Shown: positions 26,330 through 35,368 of the stretch, piece after piece
How the letters are laid out: each line of letters starts with the position of its first letter
Position numbering within the stretch: the first letter of the stretch is position 1
NCBI RefSeq assembly: GCF_003952225.1
Contig: NZ_CP034437.1
Coordinates: forward strand, 399,001-463,000
Source of the DNA: Paenibacillus albus
GTDB lineage: Bacteria > Bacillota > Bacilli > Paenibacillales > Paenibacillaceae
Direction of reading: 5' to 3'
DNA length: 64,000 bases
The notes under the pieces: generated by a model
What the model was told of the DNA's origin: nothing
Database searches by the model: none
The model's input: only the letters and a program-made list of their open reading frames with translations
Program-made: the position numbers and the translations under genes

Positions 26330-26685
26330 TTGAGCACCTTCTTCTTCCAGGCGTAGAGTAATCCAATTAACAATAATCCCGTAAAAATCGCCATCTCGAC
26401 AAGCACAAATAAGCCGAGCTGCTTATACGCAACGGCCCACGGATATAAGAAAACGGTTTCTACATCGAAGATTACGAACATGAGCGCAAACAGATAATAG
26501 CGCACATTAAACCGGACTTGACCCTCCCCTACCGGCTCATTCCCGCTCTCGTAAGTCGTCTTCTTCTCTTCATTCGGTTTGTTTGGGCGCAATAGTCGCC
26601 CAAAGGCCAGTGCGACCACGGGAAGCAGAATACCGAGCAGAATGAAGATGGCCACAATAACGTAATTGTTGATGTACTTCTCCAC
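26314..26685 (-). CDS. nuoA: NADH-quinone oxidoreductase subunit A
   Basis: Three-helix membrane subunit near the quinone chamber. The conserved loop [12 protein letters not shown] and the helix [11 protein letters not shown] are present. I choose the GTG at 26685, preceded by GGAGG at 8 nt spacing, giving 123 residues, the usual length. ATG 26700 (five codons longer) has no ribosome site, and the reading from 26850 adds an unrelated Cys-containing N-terminus. First gene of the operon, about 75 nt below a sigma-A-type promoter. Confidence 0.94.
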   Translation of the reverse strand: MEKYINNYVIVAIFILLGILLPVVALAFGRLLRPNKPNEEKKTTYESGNEPVGEGQVRFNVRYYLFALMFVIFDVETVFLYPWAVAYKQLGLFVLVEMAIFTGLLLIGLLYAWKKKVLKWNSI

Positions 26686-26757
26686 TATTTTCGCCTCCAT
26701 TGTTATGGATCTGCAGGGCGGGATCGGTGCTGCCAGCTTGGTCAAATTTCCCTCACA

Positions 26758-26786
26758 ATTATAACAAAACCTGCCACTTGCGTCTA
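26758..26786 (-). promoter_or_regulatory. Sigma-A-type promoter of the nuo operon
   Basis: Minus strand: TAGACG (26781-26786, 4 of 6 consensus), 17-nt spacer, perfect TATAAT (26758-26763). It lies between the terminator of the iron-uptake operon and nuoA and is the only good promoter seen in that interval. Confidence 0.7.
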
Positions 26787-26894
26787 TGACGGAGTTGAAT
26801 GCGCTTCCTTTCGACAAATTTTGGAACATACGAGTAAAAACAGCCTCCATTAGGATAAGCCGTTATTGGTAAAAATATGCAGACTCGGCACAAT

Positions 26895-26941
26895 AAAAAG
26901 ACTCCCGCTTCGCCGGCAGACCGGGGAAGACGAGAGCCTTT
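26895..26941 (-). terminator. Terminator of the iron-uptake operon
   Basis: Minus-strand hairpin with arms 26924-26941 and 26900-26918, one bulge and a few wobble pairs, a GC-rich apex and a TTTTT run (26895-26899). It lies about 20 nt below the stop codon of the FTR1 permease. Confidence 0.8.
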
Positions 26942-26961
26942 TACACTATTCACATATACCG

Positions 26962-27972
26962 TTACACCGCGGTTGTATTGCCCGGCTGCTCTTCCGCCAA
27001 CGTAGAAGCAGCAGCAACACCGTCGCTCAATACGCCTAGCTCAGCCGAGGCTTCCGCCTCTTCGCGTGCTTTGGCCTCTGCCAGAAGCGCAAGCTTTCGC
27101 TGCCTCGCGAGCAGCACGAATACCATCACATAGTAGAGCCAGTACAGCGCGAATTCTTCCAAAGATGGGTCCTGCGTATAGCCAAGGAACGCTTTGAAGA
27201 AGATGCCCACCTGCCCGTTTAATATCGGATGATGCCCTGTATCGCGAATATAGTTCGTTTCGTCGATCGGATGCTCCGGCATGAACCAAGTCAGATCGTA
27301 CATCGCGCCGATCTCGCCGCCAGGCGTCTTATACAGGCTGCCGATAATGCGCAAATCCTGCATAACCCCAATCGCCTGAACGAACAGGCCGGCAGCGATC
27401 ATAATGAGGAATATGCTCGTCACCCTGAAGAAGGTGCTGATCTTAATCCGCTTGCTGCCTTTGAATACGGCAACGCCGAGCAGACCAGCTGCGACAAGTC
27501 CAGCCAAAGCTCCCCAGCTCTGAATCGCTTTCGAAATGTCGCCAGAGGAGATCGCCGCGAAGAAGAAGACCGTCTCTACCCCTTCACGCAGCGTGACGAG
27601 GAAGGAGTGCACAATCATATTGATTGCACCGCCGGCACCGAGAATGAGCGCCACTTTATTTTGCAGCTTGCTTCGCATCTCTTGATTCTGCTTGCCCATA
27701 AACAAGATCATATGCGTTAACAACCCTGATGACACAAGCAAAATACCAATACGCAAATATTCTCTGCTGCCCATTGTCGCATATCCATCGAGCACGATCT
27801 GGAACACGAGTGCAACACCCAGGCTCGCGAGGATCGCCATAAACACTCCGACCCACACCCACTTATTCCATTTGCTCTGCCCGATCCGATTCAAATACGT
27901 AATGATAATGCCGACAATGAGAATCGCTTCGAACGCTTCGCGGAATGTGATGAGAAATGCCTGCAAATTCAT
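26962..27972 (-). CDS. efeU: FTR1-family high-affinity iron permease (EfeU-like)
   Basis: Integral membrane iron transporter of 336 residues with about seven transmembrane helices. Both iron-binding REXXE motifs are present: REAFE (11-15) and REGVE (129-133). In the EfeUOB type, EfeO and EfeB accompany the permease, but here the two upstream genes encode different extracellular proteins. Insertions in this copy include an extracellular loop with WFMPEHPIDETNYIRDTGHH before the last helix, and a cytoplasmic Ala/Glu-rich tail. AAGGAG precedes the ATG. It is the last gene of a Fur-type operon. Confidence 0.92.
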   Translation of the reverse strand: MNLQAFLITFREAFEAILIVGIIITYLNRIGQSKWNKWVWVGVFMAILASLGVALVFQIVLDGYATMGSREYLRIGILLVSSGLLTHMILFMGKQNQEMRSKLQNKVALILGAGGAINMIVHSFLVTLREGVETVFFFAAISSGDISKAIQSWGALAGLVAAGLLGVAVFKGSKRIKISTFFRVTSIFLIMIAAGLFVQAIGVMQDLRIIGSLYKTPGGEIGAMYDLTWFMPEHPIDETNYIRDTGHHPILNGQVGIFFKAFLGYTQDPSLEEFALYWLYYVMVFVLLARQRKLALLAEAKAREEAEASAELGVLSDGVAAASTLAEEQPGNTTAV

Positions 27973-28060
27973 GGAACGCTCACTCCTTATACCATCCTAA
28001 ATACGCATACCCGCCCTGCGAAGAGGACGGGCAAGCATGGGCGCAGCTAGTGAAAGGCGC

Positions 28061-29551
28061 CTATTTAATAACGATGATTTGACCTTTTTCAAAGTAAATG
28101 TGGTTGCCTGAAAGCTCAGCAATTGCACGAAGCGGCAGATAAGTGACATTGTCTTTCACGACAACAGCCTGATCCAGCTTGAAGTCAGCGATGGCTTCAC
28201 CATTCTTCGTTACAACGTCGCTGCCGATAGTAAGTCCCAGTGTTACTCCGTCTTTTGTTACTTTTGCCGTCTTCGTCGCGTTATCGAAGCTTACGACGAA
28301 GCCGAGCAGCTCCAAATAACGAGTCGGTACAAGCGTGCGGCCAGTTGCCTTCTCGATGAACGATGGCGTTACATCCTGCGCTTTGCCATTAACAACAACT
28401 TGCTTGTCGCCGGCTTTGAACGAAATGCCGTCAAGCTGTACAGCGTAGGACGCCATTTGGTAACCGATCGCGCGAACTTTGTCCGCATCGCCTGCAGCGG
28501 ATGCCGCAAGAATATCGTCATTCAGATGCTTCGCTTCTGCATATACGCCTGGTGCGTAGAACGGCTCCAATGCTGCGAAGAAGCCATACAGCTCGCCGCC
28601 TGTGCCAGCTGCGCCTGCTACGTCTTTCTTCTCAAGCTTCTCTAGAATCTCAATCGTGTACGCACTAACCTTAGCAACGTTACAGCGGATGAGCGCTTGG
28701 CGAATTGCAGCTGCATTAATTTGCTTCGGATCGCCTGAACCGAATGCCTTGAAGACAACATCTGCATCAACAGCGTCACCGCCGTGCAGGTAACCATAAA
28801 CGCTCATAAAGTAGAAGTAGCCTTCGATTACAGCTGCAGGCTGCTCGTCAGCAGACAGGCTCTTCATGCGGTCTGCTTGTGCAAGAGTAGCGAGATTGAA
28901 GATTTTGATCAATGTTTTGTCAAGCAATTGACGGTGAACGTTAAGCTGCGTCACGTCTTTGCTGTCAATATCGGATTTGAAAGCCGGGAATACGGTTTGG
29001 TTCAACAACGCGGAGGTTGTCGTGCCATAAGTGCTGTCTACCATCTTCGCAGTAGCGTCGAGCACGTCTGTGTAAACAAGCGCAGCCTTCGAGATGAATG
29101 CTTGAGCACCAGCTTGGTCGCCAGCTGTCAATGCACCCTTCGCGCCTGTGTTTGTCAGGTTCTTAATTAGGAAGTAGAAGTACCATTGAAGCCCTTTATC
29201 AACAGCTTGTTCAGCTTGCGCATATGTAAGCTTGCCCTCAACCGCATTATCAAGAACGAAACGAATGTTTTCGTTCACGACAGGGTCGCCGGCTTTGATG
29301 CTGCCATCAACGCCAAGGACATTTTTCTCAAAATCAGCTACGTATTGCGCTTTTATGTCGGCGATCGCTTTCTTCTGTTCAAACATGCCTAAGATGTTCT
29401 TGTAAGCAGCTAGTTGTGGAGCAACGTCCGTATTGACCGGTGCCTTCTGTGGTGAGTCGTCAGCGAATGCAGTAGCAGCAAAAGCAAATACAGCAGCTGC
29501 AAGCATCGTAACAGTGAGTAGGATGGACAATGACTTCTTGAATCGGTTCAT
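28061..29551 (-). CDS. Secreted helical protein with C-terminal copper amine oxidase-like (stalk) domain, in the FTR1 operon
   Basis: Extracellular protein of 496 residues. It has a signal peptide (1-30, ending ATAFADD), a long alpha-helical region (about 35-370) without cysteines for haem or iron-sulfur, and a C-terminal Cu_amine_oxidN1 module (about 375-496) with typical repeats RTLVPTRYLELLGF and VTYLPLRAIAELSG. That module is common in Paenibacillus secreted proteins and is not the catalytic oxidase domain. Place in the operon, between the anchored protein and the permease, suggests a role in capturing or delivering iron; this is inference. It has no EfeO peptidase-M75 signature that I can see. 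Confidence 0.8.
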   Translation of the reverse strand: MNRFKKSLSILLTVTMLAAAVFAFAATAFADDSPQKAPVNTDVAPQLAAYKNILGMFEQKKAIADIKAQYVADFEKNVLGVDGSIKAGDPVVNENIRFVLDNAVEGKLTYAQAEQAVDKGLQWYFYFLIKNLTNTGAKGALTAGDQAGAQAFISKAALVYTDVLDATAKMVDSTYGTTTSALLNQTVFPAFKSDIDSKDVTQLNVHRQLLDKTLIKIFNLATLAQADRMKSLSADEQPAAVIEGYFYFMSVYGYLHGGDAVDADVVFKAFGSGDPKQINAAAIRQALIRCNVAKVSAYTIEILEKLEKKDVAGAAGTGGELYGFFAALEPFYAPGVYAEAKHLNDDILAASAAGDADKVRAIGYQMASYAVQLDGISFKAGDKQVVVNGKAQDVTPSFIEKATGRTLVPTRYLELLGFVVSFDNATKTAKVTKDGVTLGLTIGSDVVTKNGEAIADFKLDQAVVVKDNVTYLPLRAIAELSGNHIYFEKGQIIVIK

Positions 29552-29643
29552 CAGTTCAACTCTCCCAAATAATTAAATTTAAATAATTCCAATAGAAACG
29601 GCTTTCGCCGGCTTTTGGCACAAAGAAGGATGAAGAGATAATG

Positions 29644-30909
29644 TTAGAAAATGCCTTTGCGGCGAGCCCACCATACGGCCCCCGCTCCTACAAGAACGAC
29701 GCCTCCAATGACGCTAATCGTTACAGCAGGGTTGGTCTTGCTCTCGTGGGCCATCGGCGCATGCGCCTTCGTTCCGTCAATTACTTCCGGTTCAGCTGCT
29801 GCTATTGTTGCGTCAGCCGCTGCCGTATCATCGGCAACTGCAGTGTCATTACCTTTTGATTCCGCGTTGTTGGTTGCTGCCGCATCATTCGTCGCTGCCG
29901 CATTACCAGCGGTATCTGCCGTCTTGGTGTCGTCAGCTGCTTGATTCGCATCAGCAGCATTCGATGATTGATCTGGCGCCGAGGCGTCATCTGCAGGTGC
30001 TTCAGTTGAAGTCTCTTTGCTAGAATCATCCTTGGCTGGTTTGTCCGCCTTATTCGCACTCGTTGCGTCTGCGCCGGACTTGCTATCATTAGCTGCCGGT
30101 TTATCGGATGCTGCCGCGCCTGTGGTCGTTGTACCCTTATCGGGCTGCTTCGTTGTGTTCGAACCCGTAGACGGCTTCGTTGTGCTGCCTGTCGCAGCGA
30201 CCGTTGAACCGCTTGCTGTTGTACCTTTGCCTGTCGATGCGTTTGTTTCCGGCTTCGCGGCGGTTCCAGTTCCGGTACCCGCAGCAGGCTTCGTCGTCTC
30301 CGCCTTGTAAGGCGTGAAAGGGAACAGCGGTCTAAGCACACTGTAAATCTGGTTTACCGCTGCTTTCAGCGATGCTTCGTCAGGGTCCTTCTTGCCGACG
30401 CCGAACAGTCCAGGATTGCCGATTGCCTCAAGTGCAGTGTCAAAGTCCTTCGAGAGGCCATCCAACTTCGCCGATGATAGCTTCGACTCCGCATACGGCG
30501 ACAACGTTTCGAACGTCGCGCGCGCCTTCGCAAGAAGCAGCTTCGCCTTCGTGTAATCCTTGTAATCGTGAAGCGCGTTCTCAAAGCGGCGATCTAAATT
30601 CATAATAAGAATCGCCTTATAGTTAGCAATCGTCTCAGTTGTCTTATGTGCTTTGATATCCGCATCCAGCGTTGCCGCAACGGCTTCGCCGAAGTGAGAA
30701 GCGATTTCGTCACGCCGTTCCTTATGCGCTGCTTGTGCCGTGTTCCAATCGACCGGATTCTTCCCAAGCGATGAAACGACCAGCTTGAACGTTTCCGCTA
30801 CATCCTCGGTATTGGCATCGCCATACGAATAAGCCCATACACTCGTAGGTGCCAAGACCAGAAAAATCGCGACAACAAGCGTTGCGATTCTCATTGACCT
30901 CATGCGCAT
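29644..30909 (-). CDS. Membrane-anchored extracellular protein with helical head and low-complexity stalk, first gene of the FTR1 operon
   Basis: Protein of 421 residues with signal peptide (about 1-26, PTSVWA-YS), a helical domain (about 30-200), a Thr/Ala/Asp/Lys-rich disordered stalk (about 205-385) and a C-terminal transmembrane helix (about 391-412) followed by RRKGIF, giving a type I surface protein. The helical head loosely resembles the extracytoplasmic helical region found at the N-terminus of some FTR1 proteins, which is inference. The ATG at 30909 has AAGGTGA 9 nt upstream. A consensus promoter overlapped by a Fur box lies about 80 nt upstream. Function in iron capture is proposed from context only. 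Confidence 0.78.
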   Translation of the reverse strand: MRMRSMRIATLVVAIFLVLAPTSVWAYSYGDANTEDVAETFKLVVSSLGKNPVDWNTAQAAHKERRDEIASHFGEAVAATLDADIKAHKTTETIANYKAILIMNLDRRFENALHDYKDYTKAKLLLAKARATFETLSPYAESKLSSAKLDGLSKDFDTALEAIGNPGLFGVGKKDPDEASLKAAVNQIYSVLRPLFPFTPYKAETTKPAAGTGTGTAAKPETNASTGKGTTASGSTVAATGSTTKPSTGSNTTKQPDKGTTTTGAAASDKPAANDSKSGADATSANKADKPAKDDSSKETSTEAPADDASAPDQSSNAADANQAADDTKTADTAGNAAATNDAAATNNAESKGNDTAVADDTAAADATIAAAEPEVIDGTKAHAPMAHESKTNPAVTISVIGGVVLVGAGAVWWARRKGIF

Positions 30910-30983
30910 AATTGCAACTCACCTTCCAAAAGTCTTAATCGCCATGCAGTGACTCCCAGGTTTTCTCAAAGTCTACGCTAGTA

Positions 30984-31012
30984 ATGATAATCATTTTCAA
31001 TTAGGGTGTCAA
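30984..31012 (-). promoter_or_regulatory. Sigma-A promoter of the FTR1 iron operon
   Basis: Minus strand: perfect TTGACA (31007-31012), 17-nt spacer, TATCAT (30984-30989). The leader to the first gene is about 70 nt. The -10 and spacer are overlapped by the Fur box, so repression by occlusion is expected. Confidence 0.82.
30985..30999. promoter_or_regulatory. Fur box over the iron-operon promoter
   Basis: TGATAAT-C-ATTTTCA matches the 7-1-7 Fur operator (TGATAAT-N-ATTATCA) at 13 of the 14 defined positions. It covers the -10 box of a consensus promoter in front of an iron permease operon, which makes iron-dependent repression the natural reading. Confidence 0.82.
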
Positions 31013-31157
31013 TAGACTTTATTACATAAAAATAACAAAGTGTTCGGACTGGAAATGACTTCTAATTTACTGCAATCAGAGTGGGAAAATCCATTATGAA
31101 AAATCTAGTATAAACCGCTAAATGAATTGAATTTCGGCATTGCCAAGCCTATAACGT

Positions 31158-31216
31158 AAAAAACCACTCATTGACCCCTACAGCGCCTATTCAGCACTTA
31201 GGGCGAAAATGAGTGG
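31158..31216 (-). terminator. Structured terminator behind the glycosyltransferase operon
   Basis: Minus strand: CCACTCATT (31208-31216) pairs with 31164-31172 and is followed by six T. The 35-nt interior can form a second stem (CCCTA with TAGGG plus a short GC helix). The unusually long loop makes it less typical than the other terminators of the window. Confidence 0.6.
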
Positions 31217-31328
31217 AAAAATCCAGTATCACTGCTAGAAAGGAATATTCCGCGAGTATTTGAGAGATGAAAGCGGTGGGAAATTTTATTTTTTTAGAAG
31301 AAAAGCAATCGGCGAGACCATGAAGAGG

Positions 31329-32972
31329 TTACTGGTTCTTGTCGCCAATCCACCTATATAAGGTGATCTCGTTGTAGACAGGCTCAAAGAGCGGATCGCT
31401 GCGATAAACTGCGATTGGCTGAACCTTATCCCGCAGCGAGCCAACCTGAGCTTCAAAGCCTTGCAGCACATGATCCGTCAGCAAAATCTCTGCCTTAGGA
31501 TCTGCCTGCACATCCGCGAGGAAGTACGCGTATGTCTCAATCCGCCGGTTCGTCACCGGGCAATGCAAGTACTGAAGGACGCGCATTTCCTCCCACGTGT
31601 ACACGACGAACCGCTGGTCCGAATGGCTATCCGCAAGCTGGCGCAGCCCTTGCGCAAGCTGATAGACGGCGGGCGTTTCTTCCGCCTGCCGTGCTACAAG
31701 CGCGCTGCCTGCAGTCGCCTGCAGCGCAATGACACAGGCGGCGCAGAGCACGCCCGCCGCCTGCAGTACGCGGCGAATGCGTGCGCCGCGCTCTTGCTGC
31801 TGCGCAGCAGCCGGCGCAGCCGTGCAGCACATCGCAAGCAGCAGCCATACCACGCCGATTAGCGGCGTGATATGGCGTGGCTTGTCGATGTTCTGCGCCA
31901 GCAGCGCCCAGGCGCCGTAGGCGCTCGCGAGCACGGCGAGCGCCCCCGGCAGCGCCGGGCGGCATAGCCATGCCGCCGCCCGGTGCGCCAAAGGCGCGCG
32001 CGTGCGCGCGCTGCCGCGGGGCGGGCGTGCCGCCTCCGCGGCGAGCACGGCGGCGAAGGTAAGCCCCGCCGCCGCTGTGAGCAGTGCCGTGGACCGGGCG
32101 AACATGCCGGTCCACAGCACGTTGTCGCCGGCGAAGCGCAGCAGCCGCGCGGCGAAGCTGATCTTGGCGGCGGAGGTTACGCCGCCGCCCCATTCACTGA
32201 AATGGCCCTCGGTGAAGGCGAGGGCCAGCTGCAGGAACCCGCGCAGCCCGCCTTCGCTCAGGGCTAGCCCAGCCACCCACAGCAGCTCGAAGCCTGCCGC
32301 GAGCAGCACGAACAGAATTGCACGTGGCAAAGCCCGCTTCCCTTGCCGACGCCAATCAAGAACATGCAGCGCCAGCAGCCACAGCAGGCCAACGCCGAAG
32401 GCGACAAAAGACAGCCTGATTCCCATCATCAGGCTGAAGAAGAACAGCGCTGCTGCTGAGCGCCGCCAAGTACGCCGTTCCATGGCTCGCCACCAGCTCC
32501 ACAGGAACCACCAGAGCATGGCAATGCCTGCCGCTTCTGACATCGGCCGCACAGCTTGCAACCACAGATACGGCGCTGTCAGCACGAGCAGCACCGCAAG
32601 CGCCGTCCATAGTGGAGACAGCACTCGCCGCGCGAGAAGCCAGAGTGGAATAATTGACAACGCAAGCAGTCCGATATTCAGCGTGTCATAGGCAAGCACC
32701 GGATTCTGCATGAACCGCTGCACCAGCATCGCTCCCGCCACGAAATACGGATATCCCGGAAAATGCGGCTGCATCGCCAGAAGATCAAACCGGCTAAGCG
32801 CCAGTACAAAATCAACCTCGTCCCAGCTGCCAACAAACCGACTCCGATGCTGCAAGCTGTACAGCACCCAAAGCAATACCCCAATAACAACAAAAGCCGG
32901 CGCGGCGACCGACTTCACAACACGCTTATAGCTGCTCTCAACCTGCAGATGATTCTTTTCTCGCCGCCGCAC
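31329..32972 (-). CDS. GT-C-fold membrane glycosyltransferase (PMT/ArnT-like)
   Basis: Integral membrane protein of 547 residues with about ten transmembrane helices. The first external loop carries the GT-C acidic motif GSWDEVDF (about 49-56), where the Asp or Glu acts with the lipid-phosphate sugar donor. Such enzymes use undecaprenyl-phosphate sugars made by GT2 synthases, and a GT2 gene lies directly upstream. The start is GTG 32972 with GAGGTGG close by; exact start uncertain because 139 bp separate it from the GT2 stop. The middle part (31750-32300) is very GC-rich. Acceptor unknown. Confidence 0.8.
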   Translation of the reverse strand: MRRREKNHLQVESSYKRVVKSVAAPAFVVIGVLLWVLYSLQHRSRFVGSWDEVDFVLALSRFDLLAMQPHFPGYPYFVAGAMLVQRFMQNPVLAYDTLNIGLLALSIIPLWLLARRVLSPLWTALAVLLVLTAPYLWLQAVRPMSEAAGIAMLWWFLWSWWRAMERRTWRRSAAALFFFSLMMGIRLSFVAFGVGLLWLLALHVLDWRRQGKRALPRAILFVLLAAGFELLWVAGLALSEGGLRGFLQLALAFTEGHFSEWGGGVTSAAKISFAARLLRFAGDNVLWTGMFARSTALLTAAAGLTFAAVLAAEAARPPRGSARTRAPLAHRAAAWLCRPALPGALAVLASAYGAWALLAQNIDKPRHITPLIGVVWLLLAMCCTAAPAAAQQQERGARIRRVLQAAGVLCAACVIALQATAGSALVARQAEETPAVYQLAQGLRQLADSHSDQRFVVYTWEEMRVLQYLHCPVTNRRIETYAYFLADVQADPKAEILLTDHVLQGFEAQVGSLRDKVQPIAVYRSDPLFEPVYNEITLYRWIGDKNQ

Positions 32973-33111
32973 CCTGCCACCTCATCCTCGCAATAGCTCT
33001 TACTCTTACCTTCTTCGACACTTGCAGCTCGTTCTTCTGGCTGCTCCAGCCCTTCCGCACTTACATGTTCGCGTTCAGCCAGCGCCTTGCTCAGCATAAT
33101 ACAGCCCTGCC

Positions 33112-33870
33112 CTACTTCTCCCCACTCATGGCAACCGCCTGCGCCTTCTTCGGGGCAGCGGCCCGCTTCCTGCTCACAGGTCGGCGCATTTCCTTCCACA
33201 CCGCCGGCAGCACGTTCGTCATATATTTATTGAACTTGATGAACGATTCACCATGCTCCCGCACCTGATACGTAATCGGCACCTCTTCCATCCTGAAGCC
33301 TTGACGGACCAGATTCAGCGTCAGCACCTGCGCGTAGTTGTAATCATGGATAATTTCCGCCCGCTCCATTGCCGCCCGCGAGAAGCCGCGCATGCCGGAC
33401 TGGCCGTCCCAAATCATCCTGCGAAGCAGCAGCGCCTGCAGCATTGTGAAGCAATAATTGCCGAGTCGACGGTGCAGCTTCATCCCGCGGATGACGCCTT
33501 TGAACCGCGATCCCATCGTATAATCAGCGCGCCCTTCCCAGATTGGAGCGATTACGATCGGTATTTCCTCTGCCGGATACTCGTTATCCGCATCAATCAT
33601 CAGCCCAATATCCGCACCGAGACGCACACAGGAGGCAAGCCCCTCTCGGACCGCAGCGCCAAGCCCACGGTTACGTGCGTGTGAAACAATATGCTCAGCG
33701 CCCGCAGCCCTTGCTTCCTTAACCGTACCGTCAGTTGACCCGTCATCAATAACGAGCACCTCCACCTGCCAGCCGGGATGAGGCGTGCGCGGAATACGAG
33801 CGATTACTTTCCCGATATTGCCTTCTTCGTTATGCGCCGGCAGGAATACGACCAGCTTCTTCTTGTCCAT
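33112..33870 (-). CDS. GT2-family glycosyltransferase (polyprenyl-phosphate sugar synthase-like)
   Basis: GT-A fold glycosyltransferase of 252 residues from the chosen start. It begins with VVFLPAHNEEGNIG, has the nucleotide loop VIDDGSTDGT and the metal motif MIDADNEYP. It resembles DPM1-like polyprenyl-phosphate mannosyl/glucosyl transferases, without C-terminal membrane helices. ATG 33870 begins the family homology; an extension to 33921 adds a basic stretch. It overlaps the 3' end of the phosphatase-family gene by 41 bp. It may supply the donor for the GT-C enzyme downstream; inferred from order. Confidence 0.85.
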   Translation of the reverse strand: MDKKKLVVFLPAHNEEGNIGKVIARIPRTPHPGWQVEVLVIDDGSTDGTVKEARAAGAEHIVSHARNRGLGAAVREGLASCVRLGADIGLMIDADNEYPAEEIPIVIAPIWEGRADYTMGSRFKGVIRGMKLHRRLGNYCFTMLQALLLRRMIWDGQSGMRGFSRAAMERAEIIHDYNYAQVLTLNLVRQGFRMEEVPITYQVREHGESFIKFNKYMTNVLPAVWKEMRRPVSRKRAAAPKKAQAVAMSGEK

Positions 33871-35368
33871 GCAGCACAGCTTCTTTCTCTGATTTAATCG
33901 TCTTTCCTGTTTCAAAAGCATCCATTAATACCGGTCCGCGACTATGGCTTGGCAGCGGCGCACCCAGCAGATAGCTAAGCGTTGGCGCTACCGATACAAG
34001 CGACTGCTTGGCATCGACTTTGACGCCCTGCCGCACGTTCGGACCATGCATGAAGAACGGCACGTACCGTTCGCCTTCGTCCAAATGTCCATGCCCGCCG
34101 ATTCCATCGGCCTGTCCATGATCGGCGCATACGATGAACGTTGCGTCCTCCGCGTGCCCATTTACCTCAAGCCACTGCACGAACTCGGCTATGAGCGCGT
34201 CAGCTTCTTCGATCTTTTGCCGGTACTCATCGTACAGCGCTCCCATGCTATGTCCGGTCTGATCCGTTGCAATGAACTGCACGATCAAGAGATCCGGGTT
34301 CTGCTCCGCCATAATGAGCTTTGCGCGCTCCATAATGTTACGGTCGGCTTTATCGTTATGCATAACTGCCGTGACGCTCTCTACATCATCGCCCATCGAA
34401 TCAATGAGGTGCGCGATGCCGAGCAGCCTTCCGACTTTGCCAACCTTCCGCAAGCTGTCGAAGATCGACTCGACTTTAATGCCAAGCTTCCACACCATGT
34501 TGGACGTAATGCCGTGTTCGCGCGGATACGTGCCTGTAAACATCGAAGAGAAACAGACGACCGTTCTCGCCGGATACAACGTCTCCATCTGCGTATATTC
34601 CGCACCTGCTGCCCGCCACCTTTTCAGGAAAGGAGCATCTGCCTCCTCGAACCGATCCTTCCGCATACCGTCAATGACAAGCACGAACACCTTGCCTTTA
34701 GCTGGCTGCTCCGGCGGCTGTACAGGAACCGTGTAATTCGGAATTTCTTTCGGCTTCCAATCGAATAGATTGCGGTGCAGAATGAATGCGTACACCGCTA
34801 CGCCAACGACGAACAAGCAATAGCTGCCCCAGCCAAAATCGCCCGCAGACCCGCTCCCATCGACCCAATATCCGCCTGCTACGTCAACAACGAAGAGAAG
34901 AAGCAGAAACTTCGGCAGCTGCTCCTGCGCATTGCCGCTCGTGGAATCGCTGTTCTTCAGCACGAGCTTCCAGAACCGTTTGAAATTCCACCATGACGTT
35001 CCGATCCTGAGGTGGTAATAGAACGTGCCCCAGAAGTAGATCGTAAAGAATAGAAACAGGAGCGTCGCAGTCGCATACAGCCCCAGATCAAGCGGCGCAT
35101 CACGCCACAGCACGAGCGCAGCAACAACCGGTAGCCACAGATAGTTACGTAGAAACAGCGGAAAATCATAATAGAAATACAGCGCTAACAGCGGAAGCGC
35201 CGCTAGCAGCCCCAGTCCAAACTGCCCCCAGAAACTCGCCATTCCCCACTGATTCATATGATAGAGCGCGTACGTGCCGATAACGAATATCGGCGTGAAC
35301 GGCTTCCCCTCATTCAGCAAATTCCAGCAGCGCGCCGCTACAATCTCAAACCTCGACGCCTTCTTCAT
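33830..35368 (-). CDS. Membrane alkaline-phosphatase-superfamily protein (type I phosphodiesterase/nucleotide pyrophosphatase)
   Basis: Protein of 512 residues. About six transmembrane segments occupy roughly 20-215, followed by an extracytoplasmic phosphodiesterase domain. Metal and nucleophile motifs are visible: VFVLVIDGMRKDRF (metal Asp), YPARTVVCFSSMFTG (Thr/Ser nucleophile region), ATDQTGHSMG and CADHGQADGIGGHGH (metal Asp/His). The ATG at 35368 overlaps the upstream stop (ATGA) and has GAGGGG upstream; a longer reading to 35404 is rejected. It may remove or transfer a phospho-group on a lipid or glycan. It is not an LtaS-type sulfatase by motif. Substrate unknown. Confidence 0.85.
   Translation of the reverse strand: MKKASRFEIVAARCWNLLNEGKPFTPIFVIGTYALYHMNQWGMASFWGQFGLGLLAALPLLALYFYYDFPLFLRNYLWLPVVAALVLWRDAPLDLGLYATATLLFLFFTIYFWGTFYYHLRIGTSWWNFKRFWKLVLKNSDSTSGNAQEQLPKFLLLLFVVDVAGGYWVDGSGSAGDFGWGSYCLFVVGVAVYAFILHRNLFDWKPKEIPNYTVPVQPPEQPAKGKVFVLVIDGMRKDRFEEADAPFLKRWRAAGAEYTQMETLYPARTVVCFSSMFTGTYPREHGITSNMVWKLGIKVESIFDSLRKVGKVGRLLGIAHLIDSMGDDVESVTAVMHNDKADRNIMERAKLIMAEQNPDLLIVQFIATDQTGHSMGALYDEYRQKIEEADALIAEFVQWLEVNGHAEDATFIVCADHGQADGIGGHGHLDEGERYVPFFMHGPNVRQGVKVDAKQSLVSVAPTLSYLLGAPLPSHSRGPVLMDAFETGKTIKSEKEAVLHGQEEAGRIPAGA

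Larger units (their letters stand above)
30910..31328. other. Regulatory gap between the glycolipid-like operon and the iron operon
   Basis: A 419-base AT-rich interval. It holds the promoter and Fur box of the iron operon (30984-31012) and a long terminator-like structure for the operon above (31158-31216). The remainder is AT-rich with no reading frame I would call a gene. Confidence 0.7.

Noticed and set aside
29900-30300. Low-complexity stretch as a possible mobile element or frameshift zone
   Set aside because: It stays in one frame and encodes the disordered stalk between the helical head and the C-terminal membrane helix.
32002-32691. 229-codon plus-strand frame inside the GT-C gene region
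   Set aside because: Lies in a GC-rich stretch where stops are rare; the minus-strand frame has coherent transmembrane helices and the GT-C motif.
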